The position numbers and the translations under genes were made by a program. 37,913 nt of DNA from Saprospiraceae bacterium. GTDB lineage: Bacteria; Bacteroidota; Bacteroidia; Chitinophagales; Saprospiraceae. The notes beneath the pieces were generated by a model. That model made no database searches. It saw nothing but the letters and a program-made list of their open reading frames with translations, and was not told where the DNA came from. The stretch is from positions 1 through 37,913 of the forward strand of contig JAHDGD010000027.1 of NCBI GenBank assembly GCA_020627825.1. The letters run 5' to 3'. Below, one piece after another: positions 24,387 to 31,181 of the stretch. Numbering within the stretch: position 1 is the stretch's first letter; each line of letters starts with the position of its first letter.

Positions 24387-27300
24387 ATGCGTATTCATAC
24401 TAAATTGTTCATAACTGGTTTTTGTTTGTTTTTAATTTTTGGGCTTAAAGCCCAAAACCCTTTCAACGAAAAAGGCAAAGCCATAGACACAAAAGCAATC
24501 CATCTTGGTAAAACATCTCCAGTAAGAGATCTCATTCCTATGGGTCCTATTGCTAAAGAAAAAAAATCACAATGGAAAAAAGAGAATAAAGTACCTAGAA
24601 ACTTTGTAGGAAGAAGTCAAAATAAAGTTGTACACCCCGACCTTGAACACCAAGGTGTTGATAAATTAAGGCAAGGAATCCTTGCTGGTTCAAAAACAAC
24701 TACACCAAATTTATTGGTCAATGTAGATGGTATTACAAATAGTTCTCCAAATGACCCTTCAGGAGATATTGGTAAAGATTATTATGTGTTAGCGATTAAT
24801 GTTACAGAAATTGCAGTGTATGATAAAGCTGGTGCACAAATTACTACGTTTGCAGCAAATACACTATGGCAAGAAATTGGTTTTAGTTCAGCTGGCGATC
24901 CTATTGTCTTATACGATCAGATCGCTGACCGATGGTTAATCACTGAGTTCCCTTCAGGAAATCAGCTATTAGTGGCCATTTCAGAAAACAGTGACCCACT
25001 AGGTTCGTACGATGTTTACAATTTTCAAACTCCAAATTTTCCGGATTATCCAAAATATGCCATTTGGGATGATGTGATAACCGTAACAACAAATGAACAG
25101 GGCGCAGGTAATCTTACCACGTATTACATTAATAAAACAGAACTATATAAAGGGAACGAAACCGTCAGTATTCAGCGGTTGAACTTGCCAGGAAATTCCA
25201 ATACAGAATGGGGATTTTTTGTTGCCACTCCTGTAGACTGGATGGGACAAACTCCTCCTAAATCCAGTAATCCTATCTTTTTAAATTTAGAAGATTCTTC
25301 GTGGGGAGCCGTAGACGAAGACCAAATCGTAATTTCTACTGTTGAAATAGACTGGCAAAATCCTGACAACACAACCGTTGTAACACAATCTGTTGAAACT
25401 TCTCCATTTGATAGTAATCCCTGTTCGGTATTCGGGTTTGGGTTTTCATGTATGCCTCAAGCAGGTAATGGTGGTGGATTAGATGGAATTCCTGAAACTA
25501 TAATGAATCAGGCTGTTTACCGTAATTTCAATACACATGAATCTATGGTTTTTAATTTTATAACAGATGTAACTGATGGTGATAATCTTTCTGGAATAAG
25601 ATGGATGGAATTAAGAAGAGAAGATGCCGATTGGTATATTTATCAAGAAGGAACATTTTCACCAGATGATGGTCTTGACCGATACATGGGTGGGACAGCA
25701 ATAGATGGCGCTGGAAATATAGGATTAGCCTATAATGTTTCTAGTGAAGATGAATTTGTTGGTGTGCGTTATACTGGGCGAAAGCATGATGATCCACTTG
25801 GTGAAATGACAATTGCAGAACAAATTTTAGTTGAGGGAGAGAATACCATTCAAAGTGGAGCTCGGTTTGGAGACTATGCTCAGATGGGAGTTGATCCCAT
25901 CAATGATAGAACATTTTGGTATGTTACAGAATACGGAAAAGGTAGTGGATCATCATCGTCAACGCGAATTGCTGCATTTGAAATAGAAAGAGATAGTTTC
26001 GATATCGGTGCATATAAATTTAATGGAGCACTTACTGGCGGATTTATGGAAGATGAAGTGATTAGTTTTCAAGTTCAAAATTTTGGTACAGAAGCTATCA
26101 ACTCTTTTACCGCTGGATACATATTTGAAAATGGTGCACCTGTATCACAGCAATTTGATATAGAATTGAAAGGTGGAGAATCTACTATTGTATTTTTTGA
26201 TGAAACGGTAGATTTCATCGGAGCTGGAACCTATTCCTTAACTGGATTCACTCAACTAGAATCGGATCAAGTGATTGTAAACGATTCATTTCGAGTGGAT
26301 TTAACGAGTATCGCAGCTCTTGATGCAGGTATTGTGGGAGTTTCACTAGAAAGCCCTACATTGTGTGATAGCATTGCACCTTTGACTGTCACCCTAAGCA
26401 ATTTCGGAGGTGATACTTTGACGAGTGCAGATATCGAAATCTTATTAAATGGGACTAGCATTTATAATGAACCTTGGGAAGGTTCCCTTGCCTTTTGTGA
26501 GCAAGAGATTTTTCAGATTGACATCTCTGGTTTCATTAGTGGTGAAAACGAAATTATAGCTTCTGTTTCCAATCCAAATGGAGGCACAGATCAAGGGCTT
26601 CAAAACAATGAATCTACCACATCTTTGCAATTCATCTCCAATGCTGTTACCTTGTCAATTAACTTTGATTTTGATGCATATCCTGAAGAAACTACCTATG
26701 AAATTCTTGATGAAAACAATAATGTTGTAGCCTCAGGAGGACCTTTTTCAGGCAATATAGCAACAGAGCAATTCTGTGCAGATCCGGATGCTTGCTACAC
26801 CTTTGTGATTTTTGATTCATTTGGAGATGGGATTTTCTTCCCAGGTGGTTATGAAATTGTAGATGAAAGTGGAAATGTGTTAGCTTCTATCTTGAATAAT
26901 GACTTTGGAACGGAAGAACAAAACGAATTTTGTGCAACATTTATGTGTATGTTGGAAGTAGATATTGACATTACACCAGCACTAGAGAATGAAGGTGGAA
27001 CAATATTAATTACTCCTCAAAATGGTGTAGGGCCATTTTCTTACTCTATTGATGGTGGAAATACTTTTCAAGACAGTCCACTTTTCGAGAACGTGCCTGT
27101 AGGAAGTTATGCAATTGTCGTACTAGGGGGTGAGGATTGTGCATTTGAAGGTGAAGCGCTTGTTGAAGAATGCTCTTTAAGTGTTGTTATTGAAAAAGAA
27201 GATGAAACGGAAGGCATACCAGGTTCAATATTTATACAAGTTACAAATGGAAACCCTCCATACCAATATTCTATTGATGGAGGTGAAAATTTCAGTAATA

Positions 27301-27680
27301 ATCCTTTGTTTACCGGATTAGAAGAAGGAGACTATGAAATCGTAGTACGAGACGCTGACGGATGTGAATTTACAACTGTTATCACTATCGACTTTGTTGT
27401 GGCTACTGATACAGAAAAGAAAGGATATCGTATATCAGCAACACCTAATCCTACCAATGGAATTTTCTCTATTTTTATAGAAGGTGACATTCCAGGAGGT
27501 GAAAGATTAGGATACGTGATTTATAATGCAGCAGGTAAAATCATACGTACCGATGATCTTGTGCGATATGGTGATACATTCGTAAGTCAAGTAAGTTTAT
27601 ATCATGAAGCATCTGGGAATTATTATATTCGTTTCAATTCAGATGAAATAAACGAATTATTACGTGTCATAAAAATATAA
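24387..27680 (+). CDS. Large exported protein with SprB-like repeats and T9SS sorting domain
   Basis: A 1097-residue protein. Signal peptide MRIHTKLFITGFCLFLIFG with cleavage in LKAQN. Residues ~110-520 are a conserved beta-rich region (DPSGDIGKDYYVLAINVTEIAVYD, DPIVLYDQIADRWLITEF, FGDYAQMGVDP), known to me only as a recurrent module in marine Bacteroidota surface proteins. CARDB-like beta domains follow (~535-755). Two SprB-like repeats are visible near 880-905 (FSYSIDGGNTFQ) and 955-985 (YQYSIDGGENFSN, then LEEGDYEIVVRDADGC). The end (~1016-1097, ATPNPTNGIFSIF to IKI) is a T9SS type A domain. SprB is a gliding adhesin; repeats here are too few to imply motility. Likely surface adhesin or cargo. 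Confidence 0.85.
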   Translation: MRIHTKLFITGFCLFLIFGLKAQNPFNEKGKAIDTKAIHLGKTSPVRDLIPMGPIAKEKKSQWKKENKVPRNFVGRSQNKVVHPDLEHQGVDKLRQGILAGSKTTTPNLLVNVDGITNSSPNDPSGDIGKDYYVLAINVTEIAVYDKAGAQITTFAANTLWQEIGFSSAGDPIVLYDQIADRWLITEFPSGNQLLVAISENSDPLGSYDVYNFQTPNFPDYPKYAIWDDVITVTTNEQGAGNLTTYYINKTELYKGNETVSIQRLNLPGNSNTEWGFFVATPVDWMGQTPPKSSNPIFLNLEDSSWGAVDEDQIVISTVEIDWQNPDNTTVVTQSVETSPFDSNPCSVFGFGFSCMPQAGNGGGLDGIPETIMNQAVYRNFNTHESMVFNFITDVTDGDNLSGIRWMELRREDADWYIYQEGTFSPDDGLDRYMGGTAIDGAGNIGLAYNVSSEDEFVGVRYTGRKHDDPLGEMTIAEQILVEGENTIQSGARFGDYAQMGVDPINDRTFWYVTEYGKGSGSSSSTRIAAFEIERDSFDIGAYKFNGALTGGFMEDEVISFQVQNFGTEAINSFTAGYIFENGAPVSQQFDIELKGGESTIVFFDETVDFIGAGTYSLTGFTQLESDQVIVNDSFRVDLTSIAALDAGIVGVSLESPTLCDSIAPLTVTLSNFGGDTLTSADIEILLNGTSIYNEPWEGSLAFCEQEIFQIDISGFISGENEIIASVSNPNGGTDQGLQNNESTTSLQFISNAVTLSINFDFDAYPEETTYEILDENNNVVASGGPFSGNIATEQFCADPDACYTFVIFDSFGDGIFFPGGYEIVDESGNVLASILNNDFGTEEQNEFCATFMCMLEVDIDITPALENEGGTILITPQNGVGPFSYSIDGGNTFQDSPLFENVPVGSYAIVVLGGEDCAFEGEALVEECSLSVVIEKEDETEGIPGSIFIQVTNGNPPYQYSIDGGENFSNNPLFTGLEEGDYEIVVRDADGCEFTTVITIDFVVATDTEKKGYRISATPNPTNGIFSIFIEGDIPGGERLGYVIYNAAGKIIRTDDLVRYGDTFVSQVSLYHEASGNYYIRFNSDEINELLRVIKI
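24437..24457. repeat. Dispersed palindrome, copy 5 (CTTAAAG variant)
   Basis: TTTTGGGCTT and AAGCCCAAAA around A 24447, centred 60 nt after the start of the 1097-aa gene, on the codons for FGLKAQ at the signal-peptide cleavage site. All 21 bases match the intergenic copies at 12592 and 29301. Confidence 0.85.
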
Positions 27681-27703
27681 CTTCAAGTAACAAGAATATT
27701 TTT

Positions 27704-27740
27704 AAAGGTGTAGTTTGTATGTTTAACTACACCTTTTTTT
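27704..27740 (+). terminator. Intrinsic terminator after the 1097-aa T9SS gene
   Basis: AAAGGTGTAGTT (27704-27715) pairs perfectly with AACTACACCTTT (27725-27736), with a 9-nt loop and a T-tract through 27740. A standard plus-strand terminator 24 bp after the stop. Confidence 0.9.
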
Positions 27741-27775
27741 ATTACTTTTACTTTATAACACACAAAAATTAACAC

Positions 27776-28477
27776 ATGAAAGCATTCCTTTTTACAGTGC
27801 TAATCTTATTATGCACTATTCCTTCATTTAGTCAAGACTCTTTGCAATTCACTCCATGTTATTATGTCGGCAGCTCCTTCAATGTATTATTGTTAAGAAA
27901 CATTTCTCCTGGCCAAATTGTAACCATCAATCCACCGAATGGTAGCTTATTTGGAGATATTACTTTTAGTAACTCGAGGTATAAATCAGTGTCAGTAGCT
28001 CCTTTTATCGGTAAAGAATTGAATGCAAAAACTATGATTGGAATTCAATCAACTTATACCTCTGCTGAATTTATACAACGAGATGTTATAAACATTGTGC
28101 CTTTTGAAATAGGAGATCTTACTTCTAATATTCATTTACTCCGAGCAAGTTTATTTTTAAGATATAAATTAATATCTGCATTTTCATTCACACCATTTAT
28201 TGAACCCTCCATTAACTATGGTTTTTTAACCCAAAAGAATCAATTTTTAGATGTAATTGATTCTAGAGAAGTTGCCCATTATGCTCAAGTTATGATAAAC
28301 TTTGGTTTGTTATATAAAATAAATGAGCACTTTAATATAAGCTTAAGAGCAAATGGTATTAATTTGGTCAATGGTTATGTACAAACCAAAGGCATTGATC
28401 AAAAGGATTATTTTAAAGGATCCATGACAAGAGTGACTATTTCAGGTCTTTTTCTTGGATTTGAATACAAATTGTAA
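27776..28477 (+). CDS. Putative outer-membrane beta-barrel protein
   Basis: A 233-residue protein. A signal peptide (MKAFLFTVLILLCTIPSFS, cleavage before QDSL) precedes ~215 residues of alternating amphipathic strands (FSNSRYKSVSVAPFIGKELN, AKTMIGIQSTYTS, FTPFIEPSINYGFL, VMINFGLLYKI) ending in FLGFEYKL, a typical barrel closing strand with C-terminal aromatic pattern. Eight to ten strands are likely. The family cannot be named and its cargo or role is not seen. It follows its own terminator-separated promoter region (27741-27775) and lies 8 bases before the DUF1835 gene. Confidence 0.7.
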   Translation: MKAFLFTVLILLCTIPSFSQDSLQFTPCYYVGSSFNVLLLRNISPGQIVTINPPNGSLFGDITFSNSRYKSVSVAPFIGKELNAKTMIGIQSTYTSAEFIQRDVINIVPFEIGDLTSNIHLLRASLFLRYKLISAFSFTPFIEPSINYGFLTQKNQFLDVIDSREVAHYAQVMINFGLLYKINEHFNISLRANGINLVNGYVQTKGIDQKDYFKGSMTRVTISGLFLGFEYKL

Positions 28478-28485
28478 GGAGTTCT

Positions 28486-29223
28486 ATGGGACAATATCAT
28501 ATTCTGAATGGAGATTGCTTAGCTGACCAATTGGCTTTTTGGGTTGAACCCAAAATTGTTTTCAGAGAATGCTTGGTTACTGGACCTATTGAAGGGGATA
28601 ATATGCAAGAACTACTGGAGAATAGGATATCGTATTTTAATAAATATCATAATATTAGCAGTCAAGATTACAGGCAAAAATCCATAGATGAAATCTTGAA
28701 AATTCGCACATTCAATTCTGATGATCATATTCATCTTTGGTTCGAAAAGGATTTGTTTTGCCAAGTGAATATGTGGGCTGCTATGCATCTCCTGCCTTTG
28801 AATTCAAGATGGTTTGTTGTACAACCGATAGCAGATTCGTGGGAAGGTTTTGGATTATTGAACATGGAACAGCTGATTTCTTGTTATGACCACAAAACAG
28901 AAGTTAACCAGCAACAAAAAACATTATTTAAAGCATTGTGGCAAGATTACGTAATGAATGACTGGGATAATATGATCAAAAATGGAAATCAACTTCTTTC
29001 CATTCATCCATTCATGAACGAAGTCATAAAAGCACACATTGACAGATTTCCAAAGAACAATTCGCTAGGACGGCCACAGCAAACCCTACAAAACATTTTA
29101 AACACAACTGATCCCACTGATTTTCAGGCTATTTTTAAACAATTTAAAGAAATAGAAGGTATCTATGGATTTGGAGATGTACAAGTAAACACAATGATAC
29201 AAGAGTTAAAGATACAGCCTTAG
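28486..29223 (+). CDS. DUF1835 domain protein
   Basis: A 245-residue cytoplasmic protein with the DUF1835 start YHILNGDCLADQL (residues 4-16), followed by IVFRECLVTGPI near 26-37. This is the family's HIVNGD ... W.E.L..GP pattern. The rest is helical, including FEKDLFCQVNMWAA near 85. The family is uncharacterised. It has one of the few Shine-Dalgarno-like sequences here: AAGGAG at 28477-28482, partly within the preceding stop. The dispersed palindrome lies on the codons for AFWVEPK, centred 60 nt after the ATG, although this protein has no signal peptide. Confidence 0.75.
   Translation: MGQYHILNGDCLADQLAFWVEPKIVFRECLVTGPIEGDNMQELLENRISYFNKYHNISSQDYRQKSIDEILKIRTFNSDDHIHLWFEKDLFCQVNMWAAMHLLPLNSRWFVVQPIADSWEGFGLLNMEQLISCYDHKTEVNQQQKTLFKALWQDYVMNDWDNMIKNGNQLLSIHPFMNEVIKAHIDRFPKNNSLGRPQQTLQNILNTTDPTDFQAIFKQFKEIEGIYGFGDVQVNTMIQELKIQP
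28537..28555. repeat. Dispersed palindrome, copy 6 (GGGTT variant)
   Basis: TTTTGGGTT and AACCCAAAA around G 28546, inside the DUF1835 coding region, 60 nt after its start. It is the only coding copy in this offset range not on a signal peptide. Confidence 0.7.
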
Positions 29224-29300
29224 CTAATTTCAAAATCTTATACCTTTTAAATTCTAAATTGTATTATTTACAGTACGATTTTAGAAATGAGTGCAATCAT

Positions 29301-29321
29301 TTTTGGGCTTAAAGCCCAAAA
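29301..29321. repeat. Dispersed palindrome, copy 7 (CTTAAAG variant, intergenic)
   Basis: TTTTGGGCTT and AAGCCCAAAA around A 29311, ending one base before the stop codon of the MutS-like gene, in the 99-bp gap between convergent genes. Identical in 21 bases to the copies at 12592 and 24437. The rest of the gap is AT-rich with no other feature. Confidence 0.8.
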
Positions 29322-29322
29322 C

Positions 29323-31071
29323 TCAATTATCTACAATCCCCATTTTGCGCATTAAAAAAGAAGCATTCATGTTTTTACACACTCCTTCTTTCAAGGTATA
29401 ATCGAAAAACAATTCATCATCTTTGATCTCTGCATCAAAGTATTTATTCTCCACACTATCAATAGTATCAGCAACTTTACAAAGCGATAAATCATGGGTC
29501 GCAATAATTCCAGTAGATTTTGTTTTACTCAGTTTCGTAAGAAACTTTTCAGAGCCTTCTGCTTTGTCTTTGCTATTCGTGCCTTTTAGTATTTCATCAA
29601 GAATTATAAAATATTCATCCTGTTTAATCTCCTTTACAATGTACTGTAATCGTTTTAATTCAGAAAAGAAATAAGATTCATTTTCAGACAAAGAATCACT
29701 TGTTCGCATGCTACTGATTAACTTAATCGGTTTGTAGCGAAATGAGGTAGCACAGATTGGCAAACCACTATTGGCGAGAACAATAGATAACCCAACAGTC
29801 CTCAGGAACGTAGATTTTCCAGCCATATTAGCACCCGTTATAACAAAAAACTGATTCTTAAGAATAGTAAAATCATTGGATACCCGCTGTTGTTCAGGTA
29901 ATAACGGATGGCCAAGAGCTGCAGCCATTATGCCTTTTTCTTCAGCTATCAAGGGATAGGATGTTTGTTGTGCATGATTGAATGCAAATATTCCAAGACT
30001 TATATATCGATCGTAGTCATGAAGTGTTTGAAACCATACACTGACTTCATTTTTATTGTTTTTAACCCACTTATCAATTTTAGAACACAACCAAATATCT
30101 CGAAGAAAAAAGCCATTAGCAAAAATTGAAATCATAATATTATTCCGTTGATTCAAGCTATTTAACAGGGAAGAAAATCTTTTAATTTTAGGAGACACAC
30201 CGCTTTGATCGAAAGGAATGTCACAGTGAAATGTCTTGTTTTCAATTCGATAAACCAACTTACTATATTGCTCTAGCATATCGTGAGCACTTGCCATTTT
30301 TGCCGCTGTCTTATTGATTTCTTTTAGTTTAAGACTGCTAAAGAATAAGCCAATTAATAGTAAAATCATCAAGACTCCTTCAGGGATTACACCTATTATA
30401 AAAGCAATGAAGCTTAGTATTGAAATTCCAGAAAGAATGAAAGGAAGGAATTGGAATATTCCAGTCGAGATATACGAATAATGTTGTAACCAATCTAAAA
30501 TTCCTTCTTCAGTTACTTCTGACTTTATTGATTTGGCTTCCGCCAAAAATTGTTGGCACCAATCGTTTTCCACACTTAACTGCTTCACAATGTTTTGCCT
30601 TGCATCTACGTCTTCTATAGAATTGGCTAAGAGATGCGCTCCCAATTTCCTACGTGCTGGAGGAAGAACTGTTCTGTTTATATATTGAAAAATTGATCCT
30701 TTACCGAATACATCTATATCAAGGCAATAGGGATGTTCTGATACTTTTAAGTCTTCTCCACTATCAAAGGATTTAAACTGAAATTTTAGGCAATGGAGTT
30801 CTTTTTCATTAATTTCTTGAAGTGCTTGGTGATGCGCATACTCTTTCTTAAGGTCCACTTGACGCTTGACAAAAAACAAGAAAATGGCTGCTGAAAGTAT
30901 AAAAGAAATTAAAACAATACTTCCCGATGTATGAAAATAATAAATGGAACAAACACCTATTACAAAAATGGCAACACGTATAAGAGAATTATAAAAGATT
31001 TGTTGCTTTAGATGCGATGCTTTGTCACTAAATTCCTTTCTTCTATTTTCATAATAAGCTTCTAATTTCAC
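29323..31071 (-). CDS. Membrane-bound MutS-like ATPase
   Basis: A 582-residue MutS paralogue without the mismatch-recognition domain. The N-terminus has a hydrophobic hairpin (about residues 28-68: RVAIFVIGVCSIYYF and VLISFILSAAIFLFF), and a second hydrophobic pair (about 200-245) ends in GVLMILLLIGLFF. The C-terminal MutS ATPase has Walker A GANMAGKST near residue 413, the SENESYFFSELKRLQ region, Walker B FIILDEILKGTN and the ATHDLSLC switch. MutS paralogues with transmembrane segments are widespread in Bacteroidota but their function is unknown to me; classical mismatch repair (MutS1) is unlikely. TACCTTTG on the minus strand at 31099-31092 fits a -7 element. Confidence 0.85.
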   Translation of the reverse strand: MKLEAYYENRRKEFSDKASHLKQQIFYNSLIRVAIFVIGVCSIYYFHTSGSIVLISFILSAAIFLFFVKRQVDLKKEYAHHQALQEINEKELHCLKFQFKSFDSGEDLKVSEHPYCLDIDVFGKGSIFQYINRTVLPPARRKLGAHLLANSIEDVDARQNIVKQLSVENDWCQQFLAEAKSIKSEVTEEGILDWLQHYSYISTGIFQFLPFILSGISILSFIAFIIGVIPEGVLMILLLIGLFFSSLKLKEINKTAAKMASAHDMLEQYSKLVYRIENKTFHCDIPFDQSGVSPKIKRFSSLLNSLNQRNNIMISIFANGFFLRDIWLCSKIDKWVKNNKNEVSVWFQTLHDYDRYISLGIFAFNHAQQTSYPLIAEEKGIMAAALGHPLLPEQQRVSNDFTILKNQFFVITGANMAGKSTFLRTVGLSIVLANSGLPICATSFRYKPIKLISSMRTSDSLSENESYFFSELKRLQYIVKEIKQDEYFIILDEILKGTNSKDKAEGSEKFLTKLSKTKSTGIIATHDLSLCKVADTIDSVENKYFDAEIKDDELFFDYTLKEGVCKNMNASFLMRKMGIVDN

Positions 31072-31091
31072 TTCTTTTATTTTTTTACTGT

Positions 31092-31099
31092 CAAAGGTA
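31092..31099 (-). promoter_or_regulatory. Putative -7 element of the MutS-like gene
   Basis: TACCTTTG on the minus strand fits TAnnTTTG and lies 21 nt before the gene's ATG; a TATAAT-like stretch is just upstream. Confidence 0.45.
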
Positions 31100-31159
31100 T
31101 AATATTATAGCATTGTCCTTTTAATACAGAAGCTTTTCGACCGAATAAGGATTATTTTA

Positions 31160-31167
31160 TATCTTTG
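31160..31167 (+). promoter_or_regulatory. Putative -7 element of the nucleosidase-like gene
   Basis: TATCTTTG fits TAnnTTTG and lies 14 nt before the start codon at 31182. The two divergent genes both carry such boxes in a 110-bp spacer. No clear -33 TTG. Confidence 0.5.
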
Positions 31168-31181
31168 TTCTGTAAAAGCCT

